From Hirsutella rhossiliensis (Eukaryota > Ascomycota > Sordariomycetes > Hypocreales > Ophiocordycipitaceae), in the NCBI RefSeq assembly GCF_020360975.1, contig NW_025408671.1:62001-126000 (forward strand): DNA of 64,000 bases, given 5' to 3'. Below, piece by piece: positions 22,540 through 35,153 of the stretch. The notes under the pieces are model-generated. The model searched no databases and had not been told where the DNA came from. It saw only the letters and a list, made by a program, of their open reading frames with translations. Both the position numbers and the translations under genes were made by a program. How positions within the stretch are numbered: the stretch's first letter is position 1; each line of letters begins with the position of its first letter.

Positions 22540-23977
22540 ATGGCATGGCCAATGTGGACTCAGTTTCAAGCGGCGTGGGAGCTGCCGTCCGCAGTCGTCC
22601 TGGGCTTCCTCATGCTGCTCGCTGGTATTGCCCACCTGTACAGAGCGGTTGGTCCCCAGTCCCGTCAGACACAGACTACATGTATGCTGACCAGCATGAC
22701 TCCTAGTCCAAGAGCCCGTCATCACCTCACAAGGACTGGGACCAAGACCGGCCGGGAAAGCCCGATGAGACAATCATACAGCCTCTCAAAGACTTTGACT
22801 GGATAGTCGAGGAACCCCAGAAATTCCGTCCATTCAAGCCCGTCTACCACATCTCGATGGGTAAGCGAGGACCGTGGAAGCATTCTCTCATTGATTCGCG
22901 TTTCCTTGAAATCATGGAGCCGGTTGGGGCTCCAATCTCCCACCTCATCCTGCCCCTCCTCGAGTGTCATGACTTTTGACTGATGGAGCCGTCAACGCAA
23001 AGGCTTGCAATCGGACACACCGTCGGGCCTCATCACCATTGACAAGGATTACCTCGATAGAGTCAATCTCCGGCGCGGTCTCATCCGTCAGCATGGCGAC
23101 AAGGTTCACGGCTATATGCCCGCTGGCGCCGAAGGTGTGCGAGAACTGTACGCTTTCCTCATGGGAAGCTACTTGCCGACTCGGTTCCCAACAATATTCC
23201 AGCTGTCTAGCGACAAGGGCCAAATCCGCAATGTCGCCACGGGCAGGACGCATCCAACGGCGGCAACAGCAGACCCGGCGGCGGCCCTGCGAGCCATCGG
23301 AGAGACTGTCGAGGAGGACATGTTTCTGCTGCACGATACGCCCGAGGGCCACAAGTCGGTGGCCTTTGTCTGCTGCTTCGCGGCGGGATTCGACCCGTCC
23401 ACCAAGCTGGGCAAGGGGCTCAAGCAGATTCACGGCCCGGTGCCTTCTTTCGACAAGATTGGACCGAGCATGGAGCGCTTTTTCGCTAGATTGCAGGTGG
23501 GCAAGAATGTCAAGCGGCTGAACGTAAGTTGAACGTGCCAAGAACATGGAGGGTGAGACTGACGCCGGAAATGAGACAGTGGGTGGTTCAGACTCACGGC
23601 GAGCTGCTCGTCTGCGATTCCCACGCGACACACAATGCTGGAAAGGGGCACGGGGAGATAGACTTTGGCCAGGTTTGCCGTTCCCTTGACTCCTGGCGGT
23701 GAAGCTGGTAGTGGTGGTTGGAACGAAGCTGACGCGGCAGCTCTAGACGTTTCTGAGAGTCGAGCTCCAGACCTTGAGCCGTCTGCCGCAGACGCGAGCG
23801 GTACTCTTTTCCTTCAAGACATACATGTACCCGATACGGCAGATCAAAGACGAGGGCCTGGGCTCTGACCTTGCAGCGGCCGTCGAGGGCATGAAGGAGG
23901 GCAACGCGCCGGGCATGTGGTTGTACAAGGGGGGTGAGCTGTGGGCGGAGACGGTGTGCGAGTATCTGCGCGCCTGA
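22540..23977 (+). CDS. Heme-dependent oxidative N-demethylase-like (DUF3445) protein
   Basis: Five exons (22540-22647, 22707-22860, 23003-23523, 23580-23672, 23747-23977) sum to 1,107 nt, 368 residues. The N-terminus has one hydrophobic segment (VVLGFLMLLAGIAHLY), suggesting a membrane anchor. The rest matches the DUF3445 family in order: FKPVYHISMGL, the helix with DYLDRVNLRRGLI, LPTRFPTIFQL, EEDMFLLHD with VAFVCCFAAGFDPSTKLGK, IHGPVP, then WVVQTHGELL, and TFLRVELQTLSRLPQTRAVLFSFKTY near the end. Bacterial members include subunits of heme-dependent oxidative demethylases. The substrate in fungi is unknown to me. Confidence 0.8.
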
Positions 23978-25087
23978 GGCGAGCTCAGATACACTGTTTG
24001 TAGAGGACGAGCAAGATGCCGTTTCATGGACCTGTAGTAATTAAAGGCGCTTCGTGTCTATCGTACAAGGCCTGTAGACCACGAAGGAAATATACAATAT
24101 ACATGAGATGGCACGTGACGAGGCTGAAACCCCCAGGCCCTGTCGCCGTTCGTGCGCAGCCAATTCGAGGCTGTGATTGGCCCGGTAATCTGTGGCACGG
24201 GCGGCGGCGGCAGGCTCCGCAAGCTCCAAAAAGCTCCGGGTCCCGGCTCCAGCCTCAATCCGCCCCAGCCACACGTCAATTTGGCATGGGACAGGCAAGG
24301 TTTCCCCATCTCTCGGTCCTCCTCCTTCATTCTCCGCCTTGTCCAACTGCCGCCGCTCCGCCCTGTTTCGACGCCAGCCAAGAAAAGCGAAGCACGATAA
24401 CTCGCTGTCGCAGGACGAGGCTGCCGCTACCCCCACCGTCGTCCGTTTGCCATAGGCGTCCCTTTCTTTGTCCCGTTGTTGGGCTTGCTTGCCATCGTCT
24501 GTTGTCTCTTTTCTCTCTTAGCGGCAGCCCCCTCTATCTACCGCTGTACTGTACCTGCCGACACGCGCCGCCCCGCCCCGCCAACACACACTTTTGATAC
24601 CAAGGTGGTACATGGTACGAATACACGCACAGAGAGTCGCACACATACAACCCGTCGATATCACCACATCCAACCACGAACACAAGAGAGAGAGAGAGAG
24701 AGAGGGACCGAGAGCGAGCGAGGAAGGGAGAGAGGCAGCCCGGGAGAGAGACACAGACAGAGACGACGAGCAAGTGAGAGAAAACCACACGTTCTGGCCC
24801 GCAACGTCGTTGTTGATTGCAGCTGCATCGGCGCATGCCTGCCGGTAACCTGGACTGCAACTACAAGGAGTCGACCCTTGGTCGTACAGCATCCTCTCAC
24901 AGCTGTCATATAGCCCTCGGAGCCCGACTCTCTTCTTGCCTGCAGTTGCCGGCTATGTTGTGAGGCGCCCGTCTCGTCGTGACTCTCCCCTGCCACCGGC
25001 TCCTCCATCGCACCGCCTTGGGCTCTTCAGCTTCCACACGCATCCTCCGTCTCCGCCGCCGACTCTCAGCGGCGGCCAAGGAGCAAC
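23978..25087. other. Intergenic DUF3445-UAF30 with AG microsatellite
   Basis: No gene. Contains an (AG)10 tract at 24685-24704 followed by further AG-rich sequence to about 24,780, and a long C/T-rich segment typical of fungal promoters and 5' leaders. Confidence 0.5.
24685..24704. repeat. (AG)10 microsatellite
   Basis: Perfect dinucleotide run within the probable 5' leader or promoter of the SWIB-domain gene. Confidence 0.9.
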
Positions 25088-26080
25088 ATGACTACTCCGC
25101 GTACGTCTCCCTCTCCTCATGCGTGCCGGCGCTTCAGACACTGACGCTCGGCCGCCTCCCAGTCACCCTCGAGGAGCTCGAGCGCTTCACCTCCATCATC
25201 GACGACATCCTGGCCAACGCCGACCTCGAGACAATCTCGCGCAAAAAGGTTCGCCAAGGCCTCGAGACATCCCTCGGCGGTCGCGACTTGAGCGAGCAAA
25301 AGGTGCGCTTACCGTCGGCAGATCATGACTGGAACCGTTCACCGAGCTGCCATGCTGACTCGACATAGGATGCCATTAAGAAGTTGATTGAAGCTCGGTT
25401 CGATGCCGTCTCGGGCGCCGACCTCAGCGCCGTCGCCCCTTCCTCAGGCCCCGATCATGCCAACAACAAGCGGCCGACGACCAATGGGGTGTCGGAGAAT
25501 GGCGAGACGGATCCGTCGGCTTCGCCCGAGCCGGCCAAGAAAAAGGTCAAGCGGTCTGCGTCGTCGGAGGATGCCGACGCCCGCCTGGCCGCGCAGCTGC
25601 AGGCGCAGGAGAACAGCTTGGCGCGGTCTCGTTCGACGCGAGGCGGCGGCGACCGGACCAAGGTGACCAAGAAGCGCAAGGCACCCAAGAAGAAGAGCGC
25701 CAAAAAGGTGGGCGACGACGACAGCGAGGTTGACGGCAGCGCAGATTCGGGAGCGCCCAAGAGAAAAGCAGGGGGCGGCTTCCAGAAGCCCTTTCTGCTG
25801 AGCCCCATGCTCTCGGATCTATGCGGCGAGACCCAGGTAGGCTGCCCGTAGGCGTGCGCCAGATGGGTTTTAAATGTTGCTGACATTGTTGCAGCTCTCT
25901 CGGCCACAGGTCGTCAAGAAATTGTGGGAGCACATCAAGGCAAACGACCTGCAGGACCCCAAGGACAAGCGCCAGATTTGCTGCGACGACAAGATGCAGG
26001 CCGTGTTCAAGCAGGCCAAGGTGGACATGTTTCGCATGAACAAGGAGATTGGCAACCACCTTTACCCGGTCGAGGAGTGA
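25088..26080 (+). CDS. UAF30: SWIB/DEK_C domain protein (UAF30/TRI1-like)
   Basis: Nuclear SWIB-domain protein related to yeast Uaf30 (RNA polymerase I upstream activation factor) and its paralogue Tri1. Four exons (25088-25100, 25163-25302, 25369-25836, 25895-26080) total 807 nt, 268 residues. Exon 1 is only 13 nt (MTTP plus one base). Residues 5-60 form a DEK_C-like helical domain (ERFTSIIDDILANADLETIS, KVRQGLE). A lysine-rich linker (KKRKAPKKKSAKK) follows. The C-terminal SWIB fold contains FLLSPMLSDLCG, RPQVVKKLWEHIKANDLQD and ICCDDKMQAVF. UAF30 and TRI1 cannot be separated by eye. Confidence 0.88.
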
Positions 26081-26817
26081 TGGACTTCGCATGTGTGTGG
26101 CTTGTCCTTTGAGAAGCAGGAAGAGAGGAATACGATGCAGCCATGGCGCCCAGGGGAGTCTTGAGGAGTCTCTTTGCACTCTGCCGTTTGGCACAGTGAG
26201 TTTGTAGCATAGTAGGCAGCGAAGGACGAGCAAGGGCAGGGGGTTCTCCATGTCACTGTGTTTCCGGTGCCCTCCGTAGGTAGTAGGCAGGGTGAGCAAT
26301 TTAATTCTTTCAATATTGGTGTGTTGGCCAAGTACGTCTTTACTCTCTCGACTCTCCCTATGTACGGTTGACAGATAGGTATGGGAAGCTCCGGAGATGG
26401 CGATGATGCTGACGCGGAGGGCTGACATGCTGTTGCCTGGCCTCGAGTTGAGTCATCCCGGCCTGTTTGCTGGCCTCGGTACTTCGTATGTAGTTAAAGA
26501 GGCCATCACTGAATGGTGACTCTGCAGAAAAAGGTACTTGGGGGCGCAGGGCAAACGAGGGTATTCACAGGTACCGCGCACGCTGCAACAGACGACGGAA
26601 GAGGGGCACAAAAAAACCCCGAGATGACGGGGCACTCGCTTCGACAAACGCCAACCCGCAATCATCTTTTTCCCTTTTCTTCTTCTCTCACTCTTGACGC
26701 CGACCCACCCTCACAAGCCACTGCGCGCATCGTGCAATCCATCGTCTGCCAACGACCAACCAACGACGGCCGCGTCTCTGCCGCCCAAGCCAAGCACCCC
26801 AGCCTTGGCCTGCCGCC
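26081..26817. other. Intergenic UAF30-HEL2
   Basis: No gene seen. The last 150 bp are C/T-rich promoter-like sequence leading to ATG 26818. Confidence 0.45.
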
Positions 26818-28845
26818 ATGGTCGCGCCCGAAGGAGCGCCTCAGTCCCGACGGGGCGACGGCTCGCGAGGACGCCATCGTGGTCGCGGGAGGGGAAACAC
26901 TGCCAGTGGCCGTGGCGCCGCCACAAGACGGGGCAGAGGCGACGGACAGCCTCTGAACCCGGCGGCCCGTGATGTCGCCGACGCCGCTGCAAGAGCTCAT
27001 GGCCTCGACGGCGCCGCCTCCGCCAACCGGCCTGCCAACGACAACGTCGCCAACGGTGCGTCCGATAATGACGACGCCGACGACGCCGACGTCTGCTTCA
27101 TTTGCGCCAACCCCGTTGCGCACCACTCCATTGCGCCCTGCAACCACACCACCTGCCACATCTGTGGCCTGAGGATGAGGGCCCTCTACAAAACCAAGGA
27201 CTGCGCCCATTGCCGGGTACATTGACCCTCTCCTGCCCTCGACCATGCTCATGCTCTGCTAACCCCGGAGCCCCAGACCCCCGCCCCTTTTGTCGTCTTT
27301 ACCGACGATGCCGAGAAGCGCTTCGAGGACTACTCCGCCAACGACATCACCACGGCCGACATCAACATCGGCATCAAATATACAAACGAGGACATTGTCG
27401 GCGACACCGTCCTCCTCCTCCGCTACAACTGCCCCGACCCCTCCTGCGACTTTGCCGGCCTCGGCTGGCCCGATCTCCATCGCCATGTCAAGTCTGCCCA
27501 CAGCAAACGCATGTGCGACCTCTGCACACGCAACAAAAAGGTCTTTACCCACGAGCACGAGCTCTTCTCCGACCGCGACCTAGAGAAGCACATGCGCCAC
27601 GGCGACGACAAGCCTGGCGCCGCGGACCAGACGGGCTTCAAGGGCCACCCTCTGTGCGAGTTTTGCGGCGAGCGCTTCTACGACGACGACAAGCTCTACG
27701 AGCACTGCCGCATGAAGCACGAGCGCTGTTTCATCTGCGACAGGAGAGACTCAAGGACACCTCACTACTACCGCGACTACAACGCCCTCGAGCAGCACTT
27801 CAAGAGGGACCACTACCTGTGCTACAACAGCGAGTGCTTGGAAAAAAAGTTTGTCGTCTTCGAGTCCGAGATGGACCTGCAGGCACACCAGCTGAGCGAA
27901 CATGCCGGCAAAGCTGCCGGCCGTGATGCCAGGGTGGTCGATATTTCGGCCTTTGACATTAGGCAGTCGTACCAGCAGGAGAGGCGAGGAGGGGGCGCGG
28001 CCGCCAGAGGCCAGAGAGATGGCGAGGGGAGAGGCAGAGGACGAGGCCGCGGGGGAGGCGGCGGAAGAGGCAGAGATCCCAACGGAGACACTGTTCCGCC
28101 AACCTCAGCCCAGCCCTTGCGTCGCGACGAGCTGGCTTTTCAGCGACAAATGGCCATCCACTCTGCTCAGTCCGTCTCCAACCGCACCTTTGGTGGCCAG
28201 CTGACGCCGTCGCCGGCACAGCCGTCGGCCTCTCGCCAAGGAACCCAGCCCTCCACACCCCGGGCCACGAGCTCTGCAACGGTCCCCAGCCAGAGCAGCA
28301 TCGTCAACCCGATGGAATCGCTCGCCGTTACCGATACCTCCAACCTGGCACCCGAGGAGCGCGCCCGGCTCCTCCGCCACAGCTCGGTGGTTGAGCGGGC
28401 GATCAACCTCTTGGGCAATGACGGCGCCAAACTGGCCGACTTCCGCGACCATATCTCGTCGTACCGAAGAGGCGGCTTCACGGCCCCGCAGCTCATCGAC
28501 GCCTTCTTCACAATATTTGCCGACGTGTCTTCCAACGCGCTCGGAACCCTCGTGCGCGAAGTGGCAGACTTGTTCGAGGACAAGGCCAAGGCCGACGGCC
28601 TGCGCAAGGCGTGGCAGGACTGGCGGGCCATCAACGAGGACTACCCCAGCCTCCCGGGGCTGAGCGGTATGCACGGGGCTACGTCGAGCTCGAGCGGATG
28701 GGCCACCGCCTCGGCCGCCAATCCCGCTCTCCCCACCGCCGCGCCGTCCCAGAAGCACTCCAACAGGGTGCTGAAGCTTAAGAACAGCACCAGGCTGGGG
28801 GGCCCAACACCCAGCAGCCCACGGGGACCCCCGGGCTGGGCCGCG

Positions 28846-28878
<33 letters not shown>

Positions 28879-29280
28879 GCCTTTCCCTCGTTGCCCGCCG
28901 CCAGCCGGCCCGCGGCGTCGTCTTCCGGCCCCGTGTCCCGGCCGTCGTCGCGTACGGCCACGGGCCCCTCGGGCGGCGGCGGGCGCCGCAGTGGTGGGCG
29001 AGGCGAGGACGCTTTCCCCGCGCTGCCCGCGGCGCCAAAGCCGATGACGACGCTGTTTGGTTACGGCTCCGGCCGCGGCGTGCGCAGGGACTACGGCCAT
29101 GCCAGCTCGGACTTCCAGTGGGGCAGCAACGCTGCGTCGGCGCCTGGTGGTGCCGCTACCGCTGCTTCTGCGAAGCAGGACGACGTGGACGAAGCTGGGG
29201 GTGCGAATGGAGGCGGCGGTGGAGGTAAGGGGAAAAGGGGCAGCAAGAAGGGCAAAAAGGTGCTGGTCCAGTGGGGCTGA
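26818..29280 (+). CDS. HEL2: RING E3 ubiquitin ligase HEL2/ZNF598
   Basis: Ubiquitin ligase that recognises collided ribosomes and ubiquitinates small-subunit proteins to start ribosome-associated quality control. Exons 26818-27216 and 27277-29280 (intron 27217-27276) give 800 residues. The N-terminus is Arg/Gly-rich. The RING finger (residues about 91-133) has CFIC, CNHTTCHIC and CAHC. Next come the family's C2H2-type fingers: CPDPSCDF...HRHVKSAH, CDLC, CEFCGERFYDDDKLYEHCRMKH, CFICDR and the CYNSECLEKKF...HQLSEH segment. An RGG-type linker follows at about 27,990-28,080, then a helical region and Ser-rich tail with a (TCG)9 run. Ends KKGKKVLVQWG, conserved in orthologues. Confidence 0.93.
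28849..28875 (+). repeat. (TCG)9 trinucleotide repeat, poly-Ser
   Basis: Nine TCG codons in the HEL2 coding region, encoding most of a serine run in the disordered C-terminal part. Confidence 0.9.
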
Positions 29281-29702
29281 AAGGGGGCCGGGCCGGCGGC
29301 GGACAGGATGGAGAGGTGCGAGCTTCTTGCCCCTTTTCCCCCTTTCTTGGCAGGCTACGAAGAATGATGTTGTTGAGGGGGTGGAGAACGGCGTTGAAGA
29401 TATTTTTGCTTGCTCCTTTTGCTATCAAAATGTGCTATCTAAAAAAGTCATGCCCGCACTTGGTTGCGAGTTTAGCAGCGAGGGGGGAGGGACGGGCCAG
29501 AAAGGGAAGATACTCATCACGCCATCAGAGCCGTGCAATAGAGCGAGAGGTCGGTAGCCAGGCGCTGATCCGCAATGAAGAACTGACCATGTTTACATAG
29601 CGAGCGACATGCAGCAAAACGCCTTTCTTGCAAACCCCTCTAACACACATTTTCCAACTCCCCAAGTCATTTACATTCGTTGCCCCTCAGAATCCAACCT
29701 GC
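29281..29702. other. Convergent 3' spacer HEL2 / IRE1
   Basis: 422 bp between two convergent stop codons. No gene seen. Confidence 0.5.
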
Positions 29703-32700
29703 TCACAAGCCCGCCGGCTCATAGTAGTCGCGAAAGCGGTCCGTCTCCTCCCACTGGACGTTATACACGACGTTCCAGCAGACGAGCAGTAGCATGGGGA
29801 AGCGCACGGCCCAGAAGCCGAGGTAGCCCTCGGGCAGCGGGCCGACGGCGCGCTTGAGGGCGTCGGCCATGTCCTCGTAGTGGTTGCGCTTGTTGCGCAG
29901 CGCCCGCAGCAGATCCAGCAGCCGCGAGCCCGTGTACTTGCGCTGCTTGCCCAGCGAGTCGACAAAGTCGCGGGGCAGCAGGCGCAAAAAGTCGCCCTTG
30001 GTCACCTGCGGCGCGTGCCGTTCCAGCTCCACGAGGGCTGACGAGGGGGGGTCGCGCGGCTCTTTTTCAAAGTGATCCGACACGTCGCACAAAAAGGACA
30101 GCCGCTTCTTGGCCGACCAGAAAAACGGGTGCGACATGATATCTCGGGCGCTCGGGCGCTTCTTGGGGTCTGCGTCCAGCATTGACCCAATCAGGTCTTT
30201 GGCCTCGTGCGCAAAGTCGCCCAGCGAGTCGAGCGGGCGCAGGTTGTAGCTGCCTTTGCGGATGTTGACCTCGCGCATGTACCGGTCGCCGCAGTCAAAC
30301 GGATGCGAGCCGTTGGTGAGGACGTAGAAGAAGACGAGGCCGAGGGAAAAGATGTCAATGGCCCGCGTCGCCCGCCTGCCGTGCGGCATCCCGCTGTCCC
30401 CGACGAGCACCGACCCAGAGCCGCTGTGCGTACTGACATCCACGACACCGGCATCGCGCGCGTCGTCGTCAAGCAGGAGCTCGGGGGCCCGCCACCCCGA
30501 CGTCCCGGCTGCTCTTCCCGTCGTTGCCCCAAACGAGGATTGGCCCCCCTCGAGCTTCTTGCACAGGCCAAAGTCGGAGACGAGCATCCGGGGCTTTCCG
30601 TCCTTGCCCATGTTGACCAGGATGTTCTGGGGCTTTAGATCCCGATGGACGATGCGCAGGGCGTGCAGGTGGCTAATGCCGTTGGTGATTTGGTACAAGA
30701 CGCCCGGCAGGTCGGTGCGTCCGGCGTTGGCCAGTTCGCGGAGTGCGTGGGGCCGCTCGACCACGTCTGCTAGGGACGCGGCGCAACGCTCAAGCGCAAT
30801 GTACAGGAACCCGTCTCGGATTTGTTGCGAATGGTACCGAATGACTGTCGTTTTGTCAGCACAAGGCAGGGCAAAGCAAAGAAGCTAGAGCATGGGACCG
30901 ACCATTGGGATGATCGTCGCTTTCCCTGAGCAGCCTCGTCTCCTGAGAGGCAATGTCGTAAAACTGAATCAGCATCCGCTTCACGGCCACCTCTCGTCCG
31001 TCAAACCGCCCGGCGAACACCAGCGTCCCGTTGCTGCCGGTTCCCAGCTGCACCTCTGTGTTGACCTCAATGTTGCCCATCCTGATGATCGGGCCAGTGA
31101 CGGCCTGCATGTCGTTGGCAACCGTCATGACATCAGGCTCGAGACTTGGCCTGTCACCGAGCTTCTTGGCATTGTTCACAGCCTCCTCCACTGTCGTAGG
31201 CGCCGCTTCGTCCCCCCTGGACTGCGATGCTTCCAGGGCCCGGCCTTTGCGGTGCTTGACACCGCCCCGCCTTCCACGATGTGCCTTCTTCTTCCGTTCT
31301 GGTGCAGTACCTGGCGAAGAGGGGTCCGCCGGGCTGTTTTGGGCTCCGGACTCCGCCTTGGACTCGGCCGCGCTATGTTCGGCTTGGGCATCGGTGGTGG
31401 CATCAGACACCTCCGTCTTGCCCGGCTGCCGGGCCTCGGCCGATCCGTCGAGAGCCTGTTTAGCCTGCGCAGGCTGGTCCTCATCGTTTTTATGCGACTT
31501 CCGCGAGGCTTCTCTTGCAGCGTCCACTTGCAGACCTCGATCTTTCTCCGCGGAAGGATCCGAAGTTAGGTAGAGAAACGTATCTCTCAGATTACCGCTC
31601 GAGCGCCAGCGATGGTATGACCTGCGGAGCTTTTTCTCGTTGTAGACCAGAGCCGCGAAGAATAGGAGGAAGAGGATCGGGTTCTTGATGAAGTCGACAA
31701 CGCTGTTGGCGGCGCTCTGCGGGAGTCCCTTGACCTTGTTGATGATTGTTGCCTCATCTGCTTCTCCGTCCGGTAACACGGGAAGGTTGGAGTCATCATC
31801 TAAGTCTTCGCTCCCGTCCGTGATGGTGCCCCGGGGGAGGGTTGGAGGCTGCGGAGAGTCGTTGCGGATCGAGTCAATTGAGTGCATGCCGACGAGGGCC
31901 TTCGTAATTTTTGCTTCATTCATGCTATCCCACGCGGATGCCATGTCCCACCAGCCGGGATTCGTAGCCTGCGCTAGAGGAGCATCAATGATAAGGGGAT
32001 ACTGGCGGCCCGACAGGGCGTACCAACTGCCGCCCTCTGTCTGGTTGAGGAAGAGGCTGTTGCTTCGCATGCGCGCAATGCCCTCATCTTGCGATGGCAT
32101 CGTGGGTTGGGGGAGCACCACCAGCTCGGGGTTGCTCTCGGCGGCGGCATCCCAGGGGCGACAGACGTCAAAGACACGGACGACCGGGGCAGAAAACTTG
32201 TGGCTAAACACGGGGGCCGCGTGGCCTGCGCGGGCATAGTCAAAAGCGTATATCTTGCCGTCATGCTGGCTGGTGATGTAGCGGCTGTCGAGGGAAACGT
32301 GATGCTGCTGGAACAGGTCGTTGTCGTAGTTGTTGGGGCTCCACTCGGCATATTTAAGCGTGGCAATGGGCCGGCCATCTCGCCGCTGGATGCCGACCGT
32401 GTACTCGGTGCGGCCGAGGGTGATGGTGCCCGTAGAGCTGCACTCCCTGGCATCCTTGTTATAGAGGGCGTTTGGACGGAGGCAGCTCTCCGCCTCGTTG
32501 ATGTGGGAGCCGGTGGAGCCAAACCACTTAACGACGCGGCCAGTGGCGGCATCAAGGGTGATCATGGTGGTCTTCTTGTCGCCCGTGTAGACGACGGGCG
32601 GCTCCTCGCCGGCGTAGGGGGCCAGCTCCTCGACGAGGCGCTTCATGGTGAAGCCGGTGGCGCGAGGGCGGGAGTCCGGGCTGGGGACCCAGACGTAGAC

Positions 32701-33420
32701 GCCTCCGTCGCGGTTGGGTTCGACAGCCCAGATGTAGTGGTCGACGGGGCTATAGTCGTCGTCGAGAACCGAATTGTTTGCGCGGTGGTGCGTCGTCTCG
32801 ACCATGGGCTGGTCCACCTCGAGGTGCCAGCGTTCCTTGCCTGTCTTGCGGTCGCTAGCGTAGAGGTCTCCATCGACGGTCGCCAGAAGAACAAAGTCTT
32901 GTACTTCCCAGTCCTCCAGACTCCGCGCAATCTGCTGCGGGGCGAGCCCGGAAGCAGGGACGCTGCTGGGCCGTTGGTGTCGGGGGGGACGTGGTGCTCG
33001 GACGGACTGAGCCGGAGCCAAAGTTGCGAGGGCGCTCGCATCGTCGGGGATGAAGAGGTGCTTCCTCTTGCTCTTTTTTTTTTTGCTGGGTTTGTGGGTA
33101 TAGTCGTCGCGGTCGACTGGCTGTCGAGGGTGGTCGATCAACTGTTCGTGGGCCGACGAAGGCTTCTTGTTGGCGTCAGCCTTAAGGGCGTGAAGCTGCG
33201 TCGCGGCCCAGTCACGGAGGGCGGCGGAGTCGGCGGAAGAGGGATGGGAGCCGCCATTGTTTGATTTGTGTTGGGGAAAGACAGACGAGGGAGTGGCGTG
33301 TTGATGCTGCTGCTGAGCATCGGCGAGCTGAAGCCAGGGGAGGAGGAAGACGGCCAAGGCGAGCAAGAGCTTGTGCTGCTGCGAGGACCCCCGCGCATCG
33401 ACTGGAGGTCGGCGCAGCAT
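29703..33420 (-). CDS. IRE1: ER unfolded-protein sensor kinase/endoribonuclease IRE1
   Basis: Type I ER membrane protein that senses misfolded proteins and splices HAC1/hacA mRNA. Exons 33420-30903 and 30844-29703 (58-nt intron) give 1,219 residues. ATG 33420 precedes a signal peptide (LLLALAVFLLPWLQLADA). The luminal beta-propeller-like domain has VQDFVLLATVDGDLYASDR and GKERWHLEV. A membrane helix lies near residues 573-592 (NPILFLLFFAALVY). The kinase domain starts about residue 785 (LGTGSNGTLVFAG, VAVKRML), with HRDLKPQN near residue 903 and SDFGLCKKL near 929. The KEN RNase domain follows, with DFLRLLPRDF, KQRKYTGSRLLDLLRALRNK and NHYEDM. The linker before the kinase is long and charged. 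Confidence 0.95.
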
Positions 33421-33817
33421 GTCGTAGGAGTAGTCGTCGTTGACGGAGCGCTCACATGAGGACGCGAGGGTATCTGTCACGCGAGACGCTCAAGCGGCGA
33501 TGCGGCGGCCATTCCCAACCGACTGTCGCTTGGGCGTTGACCGAGGTTGAGAGGCGGGGAAGCAACCGGTGTGTGGCGCCGCTCAGGCCAAGCGTTGACA
33601 AGAGAAGTAGTGGTTGGAGAGGGTGGTACTGGATGTGCTTGTGCAAAGTAGGTGTTGATGATGATATCGCCAGCTGCTTTGTGGTGGCTGGTGGAGGGAG
33701 GAGTTGCAGCACAGCGTCGACACTCGGCCGCCCTTTTTCCCCCTCCCCTTGCCGCTCTGCAAGGGCGAGAGCACAGTAGAGGCAGCACGATACGCGCACA
33801 GTACATGCCGCGCGGAC

Positions 33818-33819
<2 letters not shown>

Positions 33820-33853
<34 letters not shown>
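33820..33853. repeat. (AC)17 microsatellite
   Basis: Uninterrupted dinucleotide run about 400 bp upstream of the IRE1 start codon. Confidence 0.95.
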
Positions 33854-33855
<2 letters not shown>

Positions 33856-34104
33856 GCACGCCATTTGTAGCAAAATAATAGTCCCTTGTTTTCCATGCTG
33901 TTCCATCAGCTCCACACGATGCTGGGAACCACGTTTTTGTTGGAATTACCCTGATTGTGTCGGTAGAGCATACTCGGTTGCCGAGCCTACAGTAGTCTTT
34001 CCTTACTGTGCGCACCCGACTCCAACCTGGAGCCCCAAACTCGCTACCCGAGTAATTACCTAGGTACTAACCTACAATACTGTCCATATATAAAATGCAC
34101 AGTA

Positions 34105-34141
34105 CCTACCTAGGTAGGTAGGTAAGTAGGTAGGTACCTAT
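34105..34141. repeat. TAGG tetranucleotide tract with flanking inverted ACCTA
   Basis: cctacctaggtaggtaggta continues as agtaggtaggtacctatc. It reads as TAGG units bounded by ACCTA, giving a partial inverted repeat (TACCTAGGTA core). A similar attacctaggtactaacc lies near 34,058. Confidence 0.8.
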
Positions 34142-35153
34142 CCGTACTCCGTATACGAACAGGCATAGGTGCATACCACCTAAGCCCTAGCGAAGCATCC
34201 GGGTCTCGACCTAGCCACAACCCGTGCCGAAGCGGACAAGGACTCATCAACCACTCAAACACATGCCGCCCTCCTCATCATTTCCTCTCCTTTGTTCCTT
34301 TTTTTCACCCACATTTCTCCCGTGCGCCTACCTGTCCCTTGGGTGTTTGAGTCAGCAGCGTCTGATGGGCCAAACCTTTCGAGTCGTACGACGCAGACAC
34401 GCACTGTGCGTACAGTGCATGACGCAGACACGACAACAAAGGGTATTCGTATTCAATGGAACAGCACAAGGGTCCAAGGGCAAGCTAAGGTTCTTCTTGC
34501 TCTGAAGCTGTTAATGTCCAGACATGTCTCACGCGCAGCTCGCACTAACGATACGTGCTGCCTGAAGCCGTGCCTCATGCCAATTCATTCCCAGGTAAAA
34601 TACGAATAAGGAGAAGCCGTGTTCGACCGAAATGCACATATTGTGATGCCGGCATATTCAGCTTCAACTATTGCCAGGGTGCACGGTCAAGCACCACATC
34701 CCTGAATCCATTGCCCCTTTCTGCTCGACAACCTCTTAGAAGGCAACAGACGCACCAATCTCAGGCGCCTGCAGGGACAAAGATGGGCTGTGCCCGTTCG
34801 CCTTCTCCAGAGTCTCGCTTCGCCTGACTCGCCATGCTTTGCCAAGGCATATATCCCAGGAACACACCGAAACATTTAGTCAATCCCGATACAAAGACGC
34901 CCTCTTCAGCTACAGTCGAATTCAATGTCCATCCGGATTCCCCTTTGTCTTCCAATGTCTACTCCGTACTGTCAAAGAACAGGCATGCCTGGCTACACGA
35001 TCCACATGAAGGAAAAAAGCCGATCCACCATCTCAAGCAAATCAAGTCTTGGACAAATGTCGGCGACGAGCCGCGACCCTGACTGAATAGCTTTTCTCTT
35101 TGCCAACGTAGCCTTGCCACCCCCATCCCTAAGCCCGCTCAAACACGTCTGCT

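Larger units (their letters stand above)
33421..35153. other. IRE1 upstream region with simple repeats
   Basis: 1.7 kb between the IRE1 start and the eIF3b stop, both genes on the minus strand. It holds an (AC)17 microsatellite, a TAGG-type tetranucleotide tract at about 34,108-34,141 and scattered GTAC-containing palindromes. Short plus-strand frames (for example 34224-34505) have no recognisable content. Confidence 0.5.

Noticed and set aside
32089..33264. 391-codon plus-strand open frame
   Set aside because: Antisense shadow of the IRE1 luminal domain. No independent support.
33421..33480. 20-residue extension of IRE1 upstream of ATG 33420
   Set aside because: No ATG there (only GTG), and the signal peptide follows ATG 33420 directly.
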